Shown piece after piece: positions 1 through 8,795 of a DNA stretch of 64,000 nt. The translations under genes and the position numbers were made by a program. Every line of letters begins with the position of its first letter. Position 1 is the stretch's first letter. This DNA comes from Rothia nasimurium (GTDB lineage: Bacteria; Actinomycetota; Actinomycetes; Actinomycetales; Micrococcaceae). The stretch is taken from assembly GCF_014217215.1 (NCBI RefSeq), contig NZ_CP056080.1:930001-994000 (forward strand), read 5' to 3'. The notes under the pieces are model-generated. The model searched no databases and was not told the origin of the DNA. It saw nothing but the letters and a program-made list of their open reading frames with translations.

Positions 1-219
1 GTGTGGGTTGGCGAAGCCAAGTACGTGCGCGCACGCACCGTCGATGGCGACCTGGGTATCATGCCCGGTCACATCCCCACCATGGCCCTTCTCGCTGAAG
101 ACGGTGAGCTTCTGATCGAGGCAACCAGCGGTGAGAAGAAGACCACCCGCCTGCACGAAGGTTTCTTGACCGTCTCTAACGATCGAGTCACCATCGCAGC
201 TAAGCACGCACAGATTTAA
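1..219 (+). CDS. atpC: F0F1 ATP synthase epsilon subunit, C-terminal part (5' end outside window)
   Basis: Epsilon is the central-stalk subunit of ATP synthase that couples the rotor to the catalytic head and restrains ATP hydrolysis. The visible 72 residues contain the family's beta-sandwich signature GDLGIMPGH (about residues 17-25) and the following strands. The family usually starts 10-15 residues earlier and the window opens in mid-gene, so the GTG at position 1 is probably an internal Val codon rather than the start. The protein ends soon after the beta domain, as in the short actinobacterial forms that lack a long C-terminal helical hairpin. The rest of the atp operon would lie upstream of the window. 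Confidence 0.9.
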   Translation: MWVGEAKYVRARTVDGDLGIMPGHIPTMALLAEDGELLIEATSGEKKTTRLHEGFLTVSNDRVTIAAKHAQI

Positions 220-236
220 CTAGATTTCTGTGATGA

Positions 237-280
237 AAGGACGCCGCCCTTCCCCAGAGATGGGGGAGGGCGGCGTCCTT
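237..280. terminator. Bidirectional terminator between atpC and nucS
   Basis: Long inverted repeat with arms beginning aaggacgccgccct and an agagat-type loop, followed by attttt on the + strand. It lies between two convergent genes and can serve both. Both arms carry the word AAGGACGC, which recurs in the metG terminator. Confidence 0.85.
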
Positions 281-300
281 ATTTTTAGCTTTCTTCTTGT

Positions 301-1017
301 TTAGAAGAGGCGGGATTCCACGTCATCTACTCCGCGCATGGCATCGTAATCGAGGGCCACACAGCGGATACCACGGTCTTCTGCCAGCGTGCGGGCCTGG
401 GGCTTGATGCGCTGGGCGGCAAAGACGCCCTGAACCGGTGCTAGCAGGGGGTCGCGGTTGAGGAGCTCTAGGTAGCGGGTGAGCTGTTCTACGCCGTCGA
501 TATCGCCCACACGTTTGAGCTCGACAGCCACAGAGACGCCCCCGGCGTCCTTGGCCAAAATATCCACCGGGCCGATTGCCGTGGGGTACTCGCGGCGCAC
601 CAGGCGGTAGCCCGCACCAAGGAGCTCAATCTGTTCAGCCAGCAGGCGTTGTAAGTCGGCCTCAACGCCGTCCTTAATGAGGCCCGGGTCAATACCAAGA
701 TCGTGGCTGAGTTCCCCGTGAGTGCCAAAGACACGAATGACTAGCTTGTCGTCGCTCTTGGCAGCCTGCACGATCCACAGCTCGCTCACATCGGGGTCAA
801 GGTCCTCGGCTACCGAGGTGCCTTCGAACTCTTCGCGAGGGGAAATATGCAGGCGGCAGGGCGGGCTCATCCAGTTCAGGGGCTTGTAGGAGCCGCCGTC
901 GGAGTGAATCAGCACCGAGCCGTCATTTTTGATCATGAGCAGGCGGGTAGCACGGGGCAGATGGGCATTGAGACGGCCCATGTAGTCTACGGAACAATCA
1001 GCTATAACTAAACGCAC
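301..1017 (-). CDS. nucS: Mismatch-specific endonuclease NucS
   Basis: NucS/EndoMS cuts both strands at mismatches and replaces MutS/MutL mismatch repair in most actinobacteria. The 238-aa length is normal. The C-terminal PD-(D/E)XK nuclease core is visible: Asp152 in GPVDILAKD, Glu166 and Lys168 in VELKR, and the QLTRY helix at 179-183. The protein ends in ESRLF, a tail of the kind reported to bind the sliding clamp. The start is GTG at 1017. On the minus strand TAGAGT lies 6 nt before this GTG and no Shine-Dalgarno is present, so the mRNA may be leaderless. Confidence 0.95.
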   Translation of the reverse strand: MRLVIADCSVDYMGRLNAHLPRATRLLMIKNDGSVLIHSDGGSYKPLNWMSPPCRLHISPREEFEGTSVAEDLDPDVSELWIVQAAKSDDKLVIRVFGTHGELSHDLGIDPGLIKDGVEADLQRLLAEQIELLGAGYRLVRREYPTAIGPVDILAKDAGGVSVAVELKRVGDIDGVEQLTRYLELLNRDPLLAPVQGVFAAQRIKPQARTLAEDRGIRCVALDYDAMRGVDDVESRLF

Positions 1018-1074
1018 CGTACCACTCTAACAGGTGGCTTGGGCAGATAGACCGGTGCGTGAAAGAATGGGGGA

Positions 1075-1416
1075 ATGCCTCGTCGTTCTTCATCTAAGCC
1101 CCGCCGCCCCAACTCTAACTCCGGGGCCGCCCCCAGCAAGTGGCAGAAAGCCCGCCCCGCTGGGCGCGATATTTCCCGTATTCTTGACCCAGCCCCGCGA
1201 GTGGAGCGGGCCCAAGACGGGGACTGGTATGTGCAATACATTCCCTCGATTAACGCTCTGAAAACCTATAAGTGCCCCGAATGTGGGCGGCCTATCCACC
1301 CAGGTATCGCGCACCTGGTGGTCTGGCAGCAGGACCACATGTTTGGTGCCCAGCGGGCTATCGAGGAACGCCGCCACTGGCACGAGCGGTGCTGGGCAAC
1401 TCGTAGATTCTGGTAG
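1075..1416 (+). CDS. Conserved small actinobacterial protein, zinc-ribbon-like
   Basis: This is a 113-aa basic protein divergent from nucS. The first 35 residues are rich in Arg, Ser and Pro and are probably disordered. The conserved part contains YKCPECGRPI (Cys67, Cys70) and HWHERCW (His103, Cys106), a plausible zinc site. Proteins of this type are commonly found next to nucS in actinobacteria and are often labelled 'ATP/GTP-binding protein', although I see no P-loop here. A purine-rich ggggga just before the ATG could act as ribosome binding site. Function is unknown. A link to NucS is suggested only by position. Confidence 0.75.
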   Translation: MPRRSSSKPRRPNSNSGAAPSKWQKARPAGRDISRILDPAPRVERAQDGDWYVQYIPSINALKTYKCPECGRPIHPGIAHLVVWQQDHMFGAQRAIEERRHWHERCWATRRFW

Positions 1417-1461
1417 AACCCGGTGAAAGCCAACTTCATCTAGGTCACGTTAGAAGCATAG

Positions 1462-1506
1462 AAAAACCCGGTAGCGGCCACTGCTCAAAGGCAGGGCGCT
1501 ACCGGG
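1462..1506 (-). terminator. Terminator of the AI-2E family gene
   Basis: Stem built from cccggtagcg and cgctaccggg with an inner GC stem. Read on the minus strand it is followed by a run of T (gtttttc), as expected for a rho-independent terminator of the gene ending at 1526. Confidence 0.75.
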
Positions 1507-1525
1507 CGGGGAAACTGGCGGTCGC

Positions 1526-2848
1526 TTAGAGCTGGTCCTGGCGGGGCACGAGTACCTCGTTGACCAGGATCAGCAGGGACGCTGCGACGGGAATCGCGAT
1601 GAGGGCACCGAGCACACCCCAGAGAGAGCCGCCGGCTACCACAGCGATGATAGCTACAGCACCGGGCACTGCTACTGCCCTGCTCATGATGCGGGGGGAG
1701 ATGAAGTAGGCCTCAACCTGCAGGTAAATCAGGTAGGGGATAAGGAAGAAGAGGGCGGTCTGCCAGCTGTCGATGAGCGAGACAACCGAGACCAGGACGG
1801 CAGCGCTGACGCCACCGACCAGGGGAATGAAGGCCAGCAGCAGGACGAAGAGCATGAGTAGCTGGGCGAAGGGGACGCCCACGATCAGCATGATGATGGC
1901 GGCGCAGGTGGCGTTGCAGATAGCCACGAGAGCCTGACCCATGACGTACTGGCCTACGGAGCTGGTGATTTTTTCGGTGAGGTAGCCGACTCGTTCACGC
2001 TTAGAGGCGGGAGCCAGACGGATAAACCAAGCCTTGATGGTGGGTAGGGACGCGAGCACATAGATGGAGAGGAAGAGCACGATAATTGTGCCGGTGGTGA
2101 TTTCTGCCAGGGTGGAGCCCGCGTTCATGAGAGAGTTCATGAAACCACTGACCACAGAGGTATCTGAGGTGACCTGTTCAAAGAACTTCTCTACCTCGAC
2201 GTCTACCGCTGAGCGGATATGGTAGCGCTCATCAAGACCCGAGAAGAGGTCGGAGTTGAGGAAGTTCTCAAACTGCTGGGGGAAGCCGGTGATGAAGGAG
2301 ACGGCCTGGCGGGCGATGAGGGGCACTATCCAGAAGATGAGGGCAGCCGCGACCGCAACAAAAAAGAGGAAGACGACGGTGACGCCCGCGCCACGCGGAA
2401 GGCCCCACTGTTCTAGTTTGCGTACAGCTGGGTCTAGTCCTAGACCGATGAAAACTGCGCCGGTCAGCCACCCGGCGAGGGCTCCGATATTAAGCACAAA
2501 GTACATGCCCATCCAGGCAAGCCCCACACCGATGGCCAGCATGAAACCAAAGTAGATTGGGTTGCTGATGTAGCGTCCCTTGCCGGGGGCGAGGGCGTGG
2601 GTTTCTGGGGGAGCGGGGGCGGTGCCGTCCTTATTCTCTTTGAGGTGGGCCGGTTCTTCGGGCACCTGGAGGCGGTGGCGGGGCCGGGCACCGGGGATAG
2701 CCGTTAGGGCGAACTTGTTGTTCTGTGACTGCCTGGTGGCGCTTTCTTCGGTATCAGACGGAGAATCTGGTTGCGCGGACGCCTGTGCTCGGCTGGTGCG
2801 GGAGGTGAGAGACCGCAGGAGCCGGGAGGGAGAAAAGGTTGAGGGCAT
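1526..2848 (-). CDS. AI-2E family transporter (PerM/YdiK/TqsA-like)
   Basis: Membrane protein of the AI-2E exporter family. Members are variously tied to export of quorum-sensing molecules or to Na+/H+ exchange, so the substrate cannot be named. After an N-terminal cytoplasmic region of roughly 110 residues rich in Ser, Pro and Arg there are paired hydrophobic segments (YFGFMLAIGVGLAWMGMYFV and on), a long soluble loop, and a C-terminal cluster of helices ending AVPGAVAIIAVVAGGSLWGV, typical of the family. I chose the ATG at 2848 (440 aa). A GTG at 2938 in the same frame would add 30 residues of unlikely composition and come close to the divergent thioredoxin promoter. The gene stands alone. 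Confidence 0.85.
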   Translation of the reverse strand: MPSTFSPSRLLRSLTSRTSRAQASAQPDSPSDTEESATRQSQNNKFALTAIPGARPRHRLQVPEEPAHLKENKDGTAPAPPETHALAPGKGRYISNPIYFGFMLAIGVGLAWMGMYFVLNIGALAGWLTGAVFIGLGLDPAVRKLEQWGLPRGAGVTVVFLFFVAVAAALIFWIVPLIARQAVSFITGFPQQFENFLNSDLFSGLDERYHIRSAVDVEVEKFFEQVTSDTSVVSGFMNSLMNAGSTLAEITTGTIIVLFLSIYVLASLPTIKAWFIRLAPASKRERVGYLTEKITSSVGQYVMGQALVAICNATCAAIIMLIVGVPFAQLLMLFVLLLAFIPLVGGVSAAVLVSVVSLIDSWQTALFFLIPYLIYLQVEAYFISPRIMSRAVAVPGAVAIIAVVAGGSLWGVLGALIAIPVAASLLILVNEVLVPRQDQL

Positions 2849-2996
2849 GCTGGCTACTCGGGTAGTGGTGTAGTTACTGTGTTCAACCTTATCGTGATTC
2901 TGCCCTGGGCTAGAACTAGGGCAGGGGTGCCCGTTCACCGGCTGAGCTTTGGCACCATAGACAGTAGAGATATTTGTCGCTGTGAAAGGAAGGCCA

Positions 2997-3914
2997 ATGG
3001 CCGGGATTGACGATCAGAACATACCCGCTTCGGTACGAAACGCCCTGGACCTGGGGGCTGCGGGGTCGGCAGGTTCCAGCGCTGAGCCTGCTGAGGAGAG
3101 CTCCACTGCCAGCTGGCGACTCGATGTGACCGATGTCGCCCAGTTCCAGCAGCTGGTGCAGGAGTCCAACCGGGGGGCCGTGATTTTTGCCCTGTGGGCA
3201 CCTCACTCCCCGGCGTCGGTTCAGATGCTGGAGCAGGTAGAGGCCCTGGTGAACTCCGCCGGTGGCAACCTACTGCTGGCTGCCGTTGATATTACCAAGA
3301 CCCCCGAGATCGGGCAGGCCTTCCAGATTCAGGGTGTGCCTGCGGCTGTGGCTGTGCTCGCTGGCCGCCCGGCCCCGCTCTTCAACGGTCCCGTTGAGCC
3401 CCAGGCCCTGACCGAGGTGCTGGGCCAGGTGTTGCAGCTTGCCGCCCAGCAGGGCCTACCCGGTGGGTTCGAGCCTGTATTGTCAGAGGCTGAGAAGCCC
3501 CTGCCGCCCCTGCACCGGGAGGCTATTGAGGCTCTAGACAGGGGCGATTACCAGGGAGCGGAAGCCGCCTATACCCGCGCACTCAACGAGAACCCGGGCG
3601 ATACGGACGCTAAAATCGGCCTAGCCCAGGTGCACCTGCTTCACCGTGTCTCTACTTTGAACCTAGCAGAAGAACGCCAAAAAGCTGCCGCCGACGCGAG
3701 CGATGTGCAGGCCCAGATGAACGTCGCCGACCTAGACGTAGCGGGTGGACACGTGGAAGACGCCTTCAACCGTCTTATTGCCCTCTTCAAGGCTGTGGAC
3801 GCGGAGACCAAAACTACGGTACGCGAACGCCTACTGGAACTTTTCGAGGTTGTAGGCTCAGCCGACCCCCGCGTCACAAAGGCCCGTTCAGCCCTGATGA
3901 TGGCTCTTTTTTAA
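2997..3914 (+). CDS. Thioredoxin-fold/TPR protein, CnoX (YbbN)-like, without CXXC
   Basis: Two-domain protein of 305 aa. Residues about 40-150 form a thioredoxin fold with the cis-Pro loop GVPAAV, and residues about 185-290 are TPR-like helices (AIEALDRGDYQGAEAAYTRAL and repeats). This is the arrangement of CnoX/YbbN, a co-chaperone that holds unfolded proteins for DnaK or GroEL. Where thioredoxins have WCGPC this protein has W67-APHSPAS, with no cysteine, so it should be inactive in disulphide exchange. Start: ATG 2997 follows the Shine-Dalgarno aaaggaagg (2985-2993). An upstream GTG at 2982 precedes that site and is rejected. Confidence 0.85.
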   Translation: MAGIDDQNIPASVRNALDLGAAGSAGSSAEPAEESSTASWRLDVTDVAQFQQLVQESNRGAVIFALWAPHSPASVQMLEQVEALVNSAGGNLLLAAVDITKTPEIGQAFQIQGVPAAVAVLAGRPAPLFNGPVEPQALTEVLGQVLQLAAQQGLPGGFEPVLSEAEKPLPPLHREAIEALDRGDYQGAEAAYTRALNENPGDTDAKIGLAQVHLLHRVSTLNLAEERQKAAADASDVQAQMNVADLDVAGGHVEDAFNRLIALFKAVDAETKTTVRERLLELFEVVGSADPRVTKARSALMMALF

Positions 3915-3968
3915 GGAATCACCCTAGCGGGGGAGGGAAAGACTCATGATGCTGGCTACAGTGGAGAT

Positions 3969-4859
3969 ATGGCACACGAGAACCTTCCCCCGCAGAGTGA
4001 ACCTTACGACCAGACCCACAACCGGCCTGAGGAAGCACCCGGCAGCGGCTTGACTGAGCCAGTTTCAGCGCCGGTAGAAGCTGAAGTGGCAGAGGCCAGC
4101 AGGGGCAACGCAGCCCTGGAGATCACCAACCTGGTGAAGGTCTTTGGCCAGCAGGCCGCGGTAGACGGAGTCAACCTCACGGTGCCCCGAGGCTCCTTCT
4201 ATGGGCTGGTAGGGCGCAACGGCGCAGGTAAGACCACCACCCTCTCCATGGCAACGGGACTGCTCAAGCCCACCGCCGGGCAGGTACTGGTGGGCGGCCT
4301 GGACGTCTGGTCCAACCCCCTAGATACTAAACGCCGGGTGGGTGTGCTACCCGACGGCGTCCGCCTCTTCGACAAGCTCACCGGCGAGCAGCTCCTCACC
4401 TACGCCGGCCGCCTACACGGGCTCGATAAGGCAACCGTGGCTGAGCGAACCCGCGACCTGCTCATCGCTATGGACCTGACCGGGGCCGCCGGCCGCAAAG
4501 TCGCCGACTACTCGGCCGGTATGACCAAGAAAATCGCCCTGGCCTGCGCCATGATCCACGCCCCCTCCCTGCTGGTGCTCGATGAGCCCTTCGAAGCGGT
4601 CGACCCGGTCTCTGCCTCGAACATCCAGGATATTCTCAAGGCCTATGTGGCAGGCGGCGGCACCGTCATTATCTCCTCCCACGTCATGGACCTGGTTCAG
4701 CGCCTGTGCGACCACGTTGCCATTATGAACGCCGGCCGTATTTTGGCCTCTGGCACCGTGGAACAGGTGCGCGGCGGCGCATCGCTAGAAGAACGATTTG
4801 TTGAACTGGTGGGCGGACGCGTCGTATCGGAGGGAATCTCATGGTTGCAGTCCTCCTAA
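3969..4859 (+). CDS. ABC transporter ATP-binding protein
   Basis: ATPase subunit of an ABC-2-like exporter, 296 aa. Visible motifs are Walker A GRNGAGKTT (82-90), signature YSAGM (181-185), Walker B LLVLDEPF (201-208) and a switch-region SSH. The signature has SAG where most have SGG, as seen in the CcmA/NatA-type group. The first 45 residues are an acidic, Pro/Glu-rich extension not needed for the fold. The reading frame overlaps the permease gene by 19 nt, so the two are co-translated. TACAGT (3957-3962) lies 6 nt before the ATG, which suggests a leaderless mRNA. Substrate unknown. Confidence 0.9.
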   Translation: MAHENLPPQSEPYDQTHNRPEEAPGSGLTEPVSAPVEAEVAEASRGNAALEITNLVKVFGQQAAVDGVNLTVPRGSFYGLVGRNGAGKTTTLSMATGLLKPTAGQVLVGGLDVWSNPLDTKRRVGVLPDGVRLFDKLTGEQLLTYAGRLHGLDKATVAERTRDLLIAMDLTGAAGRKVADYSAGMTKKIALACAMIHAPSLLVLDEPFEAVDPVSASNIQDILKAYVAGGGTVIISSHVMDLVQRLCDHVAIMNAGRILASGTVEQVRGGASLEERFVELVGGRVVSEGISWLQSS

Positions 4860-6460
4860 AACTCAAACTCGACCATTTCCTCGCTATCTTCCGTAACGGG
4901 AACGCCTGGGCTATCGTGGGCATGGTCTTTGGCCTGCTCTACGGGCTCGGCGCCGTAGTGGTCGTGGCTGGTTTAGGTTTCACCCTGCAGAGCCCCGCCG
5001 ACTCCCTACTGATTCTGGGGCTGGCAGGTAGTCTGCTGACCCTGGCCTGGTGGCTGATACCCCTGGTCGCAGCCGGTGCCGACCCCACCCTTGACCCGGA
5101 GCGCCTCGCCCCCTATCCCATTACCGTCCGCCAGCTCATGGGCGGCCAAGCCCTGGGGGCTCTGATTGGGGTGCCCGGTGCGCTGACGGTACTAGCCGTC
5201 CTGGCTCTGATAACCTCCAACTTCTACTCGCTAGCAGCTACCCTGGCTTTCATCCCGGCAGGTTTACTGGGCCTTGCCCTTGCCATTCTGGGCGGACGCC
5301 TGACCGCGGTAGCTTCTATACCCGTCCGCTCGCGACGCTCAGTGAGTAACGCCCTCACCCTTCTTGCCTTTGCGACCCTGATCTTTGCCGGGCCCCTGAT
5401 GCTGGCGACTATCACGGGCATCACCAGCAACACCGAGCAGCTCCGGCAGATTCTCGGCTACCTGCAGTGGACCCCTGTAGCCTCAGCCTGGGCTATTGCC
5501 CCACAGGTAGGAGCCGGTCGCTACGGCCTCGCTCTAGCTCTCACCGCGCTCACTCTGGTCTACTGTGCCCTAACCTGGTTCATCTGGCAGTTCTTTGCGG
5601 CTAAAACCATGGCCAGCGTGGGAGAATCCACCGGGGTGCAGGACGAAGGTAAAACCCTGGCCCAGGGTAACCTGGGGCTTCTTGGGCGCTTCCCGGCCAC
5701 CGTGCGCGGGGCTATCGCCGCCCGTACCCTCGATATGATGCTCCGGGATTCCCGGGCCAACCTTAACGTGCTCATGATGCCGCTCATGTATATCTTGATG
5801 GTTTTTATCTCGGGGAGCTTTATCGTCTCAGCGAACGGGGTAGAGGAAGAGATGACGAACCCTGTGGCCTTCGTCATGGCGGTTGCCTTTATACCGGCTA
5901 TGGCAGGCTATTCCCAGACCAACCTTGTCTCGTATGAGGGTTCTGCCTTTTCCCTGCACGCCCTCTCACCGCTGCGCGGTATTGACGATAGACTGGGGCG
6001 GGCCTACGGCATGATGCTGCTCTACCTGCCCATGATTGTGCTGGGCACCCTGGCTTTTTCCTTCCTGACCGGTCATGCTGCCTGGGCTCTGCCCTTGCTG
6101 GTGAGCTCCCTGGGAACCTACTTTATCGCCAACGGCATGGCCAACTACCTCGACACCGTCTTCAACGCACCCGTGGTACCACCGGGAACCAGCCCCTGGA
6201 AGACCCCGGAACAGCCAGACGGTATGGCTAAGACCATGGCACGGGGCCTTATCATCTTTATCCCTATGGCTCTCTCCCTGCCGTCCCTCATCGGTATGGG
6301 GGCTACGGCTATTACCGGTAGCATGCTCTGGTTCTGGCTGGGTGCCGCCGTCACTACCCTGATTGGGGTAGCAGTCTTCTACCTGGGCGTCCGCGCTGGA
6401 GCTAAAAACTACGAACGGCACGTAGCAGACATGTACCAGCGAGTAGCCCGCTACAGCTAA
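4841..6460 (+). CDS. ABC transporter permease
   Basis: Integral membrane partner of the preceding ATPase, 539 aa with about twelve hydrophobic segments spread over the whole length (for example AIVGMVFGLLYGLGAVVVVA near the N terminus and a pair near residues 480-515). It resembles the large actinobacterial ABC-2 permeases usually annotated 'transporter'. The start ATG at 4841 lies inside the ATPase gene, so translation is coupled. A cytoplasmic loop around residues 255-290 (ESTGVQDEGKTLAQGN) separates two membrane halves. The transported substance cannot be told from sequence. Confidence 0.85.
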   Translation: MVAVLLKLKLDHFLAIFRNGNAWAIVGMVFGLLYGLGAVVVVAGLGFTLQSPADSLLILGLAGSLLTLAWWLIPLVAAGADPTLDPERLAPYPITVRQLMGGQALGALIGVPGALTVLAVLALITSNFYSLAATLAFIPAGLLGLALAILGGRLTAVASIPVRSRRSVSNALTLLAFATLIFAGPLMLATITGITSNTEQLRQILGYLQWTPVASAWAIAPQVGAGRYGLALALTALTLVYCALTWFIWQFFAAKTMASVGESTGVQDEGKTLAQGNLGLLGRFPATVRGAIAARTLDMMLRDSRANLNVLMMPLMYILMVFISGSFIVSANGVEEEMTNPVAFVMAVAFIPAMAGYSQTNLVSYEGSAFSLHALSPLRGIDDRLGRAYGMMLLYLPMIVLGTLAFSFLTGHAAWALPLLVSSLGTYFIANGMANYLDTVFNAPVVPPGTSPWKTPEQPDGMAKTMARGLIIFIPMALSLPSLIGMGATAITGSMLWFWLGAAVTTLIGVAVFYLGVRAGAKNYERHVADMYQRVARYS

Positions 6461-6499
6461 CCCACCCCTCAACCTGCTAGAAGCAGGCAACCCCACTAG

Positions 6500-6540
6500 C
6501 GGCGTCCGGCCCCTGCCCCACGGCAGGAACCGGGCGCCGT
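6500..6540 (+). terminator. Putative terminator after the ABC permease
   Basis: Imperfect GC-rich hairpin (arms cggcgtccggc and ccgggcgccg with an inner cctgcc/ggcagg stem) followed by only a weak T stretch. It sits 40 nt after the permease stop. Confidence 0.45.
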
Positions 6541-6601
6541 CTTGACGGGGGCACTACACTGGTAAACAAGATCAACCACTCTAACCTCAAGGAGACCCGG
6601 C

Positions 6602-6889
6602 ATGTCATCGATTCCCGGCATCGAAGACCCCTTCCCCGAGACCGCCCACTCCGGCGGTACCGCCCTGTTAGAACGCGAAGAAGTCCAGAATGTCGAACCC
6701 GGCGACCACGAACGCTTCGCCCACTACGTGCGCAAAGAAAAAATCATGGAGTCTGCCCTCACCGGCAAGCCCGTGCGAGCCCTATGCGGTAAAAAGTGGA
6801 CCCCCGGCCGCGACCCCGAAAAATTCCCCGTCTGCCCCGAATGCAAGGAAATCTACGAGGGCCTTGCACCCGGTAATGACGAGAACTAG
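6602..6889 (+). CDS. DUF3039 family protein
   Basis: Small soluble protein of 95 aa belonging to the actinobacterial DUF3039 family. The conserved C-terminal half reads ERFAHYVRKEKIMESA, then CGKKW (Cys62) and VCPECKEIY (Cys78, Cys81), which suggests a single zinc site. A strong ribosome binding site (aaggaga) precedes the ATG. It is directly followed by a hairpin terminator and then by a helicase gene on the same strand. Function is not known. Confidence 0.85.
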   Translation: MSSIPGIEDPFPETAHSGGTALLEREEVQNVEPGDHERFAHYVRKEKIMESALTGKPVRALCGKKWTPGRDPEKFPVCPECKEIYEGLAPGNDEN

Positions 6890-6900
6890 AGCTACTTCAT

Positions 6901-6934
6901 AGCCCCATTCGCCCCGAATGGGGCTAAACTTTTG
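6901..6934 (+). terminator. Terminator after the DUF3039 gene
   Basis: Perfect 11-bp stem agccccattcg / cgaatggggct with loop ccc, followed by aaactttt. It separates the DUF3039 gene from the helicase gene. Confidence 0.8.
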
Positions 6935-6984
6935 TGGTGCCCAAAAACCTTGAGGGCAGCCACAGAGGGAAGGGAAGATACGAG

Positions 6985-8772
6985 ATGAACGACAGCCAGC
7001 TACCACTCTTCGGTGAAGGTTCCAACCCGCCCCTACCCCCGGCCTACCCCGACCGCGCCGCCTGGGGAACCGCCCCCAAGCTCCGTGCCTGGCAGGCCGA
7101 AGCCATGACCAAGTACTTTACAGAGAACCCCCGCGACTTCATGGCCGTGGCAACCCCCGGCGCAGGTAAAACCACCTTCGCCCTCACCGTCGCCAAAGAA
7201 CTCTTCAACCGCGGCACCATCAACCGCATGACCGTGGTCGCCCCCACCGACCACCTCAAACGCCAGTGGGCCGACGCCGCAGCCCGCGTCGGCATCTCCA
7301 TCGACCCCAACTTCAAAAACTCAGACGGCACCATGGGCCGCGGCTACCAGGGCGTTGCCCTCACCTACGCCCAGGTCGCCAACAAGCCCATGCTGCACCG
7401 GGCCCGCACCGAAAACGGCCGTACCCTGGTCATCATGGACGAAATCCACCACGCCGGTGACTCCCTCTCCTGGGGCGATGGCCTGCACGAAGCCTTCGAA
7501 CCGGCAACCCGCCGCCTAGCCCTCACCGGAACCCCCTTCCGCTCCGACACCGCAGCCATCCCCTTCGTCCAGTACGAAGAAGACGCCGACGGCATCCGCC
7601 GCTCCAAATCCGACTACTCCTACGGCTACGGCCCCGCCCTCAAAGACCACGTCGTACGCCCCGTCATCTTCATGGCCTACTCCGGCCAGATGCGCTGGCG
7701 CACCTCCGCCGGCGAAGAAATGGCAGCCAACCTGGGGGAGGGCTTCACCAAGGACGTCACCGCCCAAGCCTGGCGCACCGCCCTCAACCCCGACGGCGAA
7801 TGGATCCCCACCGTACTCGCCGCCGCCGACAAACGCCTGACCGAAGTACGCCGCACCGTCCCCGACGCCGGCGGCCTCGTCATCGCTACCGACCACGCAG
7901 ACGCCCGCGCCTACGCCAAACAGCTCCAAAAAATCACCGGCGAAAAACCCGCCCTCATTCTCTCCGACGACAAAGAAGCCTCCAACAACATCGAAGAATT
8001 CTCCGCAGATCTTTCCCGCTGGATGGTCGCCGTGCGCATGGTATCCGAAGGCGTGGATGTGCCCCGCCTAGCCGTCGGCGTCTACGCCACCTCAACCTCC
8101 ACCCCCCTCTTCTTCGCCCAGGCCATCGGCCGCTTCGTCCGCTCCCGCAAACGCGGCGAAACCGCCTCGGTCTTCCTGCCCTCCGTACCCCAGCTCATGA
8201 TGCTGGCCAACGAAATGGAAACCGAACGCGACCACGCCCTCGACCGCAAGGGCGCAAATGATGAAGTAGTAGACCCTCTCAACGAAGGCCTAGACGACCA
8301 CCTCATCGAAGAAGCCAACAAAGAAGAAGTCGCCAGCGACCAGCTCACCCGCGGGAAATTTGAAGCCATCGGCTCCCAGGCATCCTTCCACGGTGTCCTC
8401 TTCGACGGCGCCGAATTCGCCTCCGGCGGCCTGGAAATCGGTTCCGACGAAGAACAAGACTTCCTCGGCATCCCCGGCCTACTCGACGCCGACCAGGTAG
8501 GCACCCTGCTACGTGCCCGCCAAAAAGACCACGCCTCCCGCCGACCGGCGTCCGCCGCCCCCCAGGTCGTCGACCACCGTCAGCTCAAAGACCTGCGCAA
8601 CAAGCTGGCCAAAAACGTGGCAGCCTGGGCAGCCCGCACCGGCAAACCCCACGGCTCTATCCACAATGAACTACGCCGAATCTGCGGCGGGCCCGCCGTC
8701 GCCCAAGCCTCAGCAGAACAGCTCCAGGCCCGCCTGGATAAGCTACAGGACTGGTTCGTGGGGCGTAAATAG
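6985..8772 (+). CDS. DEAD/DEAH box helicase (superfamily 2)
   Basis: Superfamily 2 helicase of 595 aa. Visible motifs: Walker A TPGAGKT (58-64), motif II DEIH (152-155), motif III region TGTPFR (181-186), a VSEGVD motif V and an AIGRFVRS motif VI. The arrangement (a compact ATP-dependent strand separator with a roughly 180-residue C-terminal region of no clear domain) resembles the UvrB/RecG-like restriction-type helicases common next to DUF3039 genes in actinobacteria. The ATG at 6985 follows the Shine-Dalgarno agggaaggga (6968-6977). A GTG at 6934 lies inside the preceding terminator and is rejected. The nucleic acid substrate is unknown. Confidence 0.85.
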   Translation: MNDSQLPLFGEGSNPPLPPAYPDRAAWGTAPKLRAWQAEAMTKYFTENPRDFMAVATPGAGKTTFALTVAKELFNRGTINRMTVVAPTDHLKRQWADAAARVGISIDPNFKNSDGTMGRGYQGVALTYAQVANKPMLHRARTENGRTLVIMDEIHHAGDSLSWGDGLHEAFEPATRRLALTGTPFRSDTAAIPFVQYEEDADGIRRSKSDYSYGYGPALKDHVVRPVIFMAYSGQMRWRTSAGEEMAANLGEGFTKDVTAQAWRTALNPDGEWIPTVLAAADKRLTEVRRTVPDAGGLVIATDHADARAYAKQLQKITGEKPALILSDDKEASNNIEEFSADLSRWMVAVRMVSEGVDVPRLAVGVYATSTSTPLFFAQAIGRFVRSRKRGETASVFLPSVPQLMMLANEMETERDHALDRKGANDEVVDPLNEGLDDHLIEEANKEEVASDQLTRGKFEAIGSQASFHGVLFDGAEFASGGLEIGSDEEQDFLGIPGLLDADQVGTLLRARQKDHASRRPASAAPQVVDHRQLKDLRNKLAKNVAAWAARTGKPHGSIHNELRRICGGPAVAQASAEQLQARLDKLQDWFVGRK

Positions 8773-8795
8773 GTACTCAGTCTGGACCGGTGCTC

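Noticed and set aside
7516-7929. Minus-strand frame opposite the helicase gene
   Set aside because: Gly/Val-rich shadow of a clearly real helicase gene.
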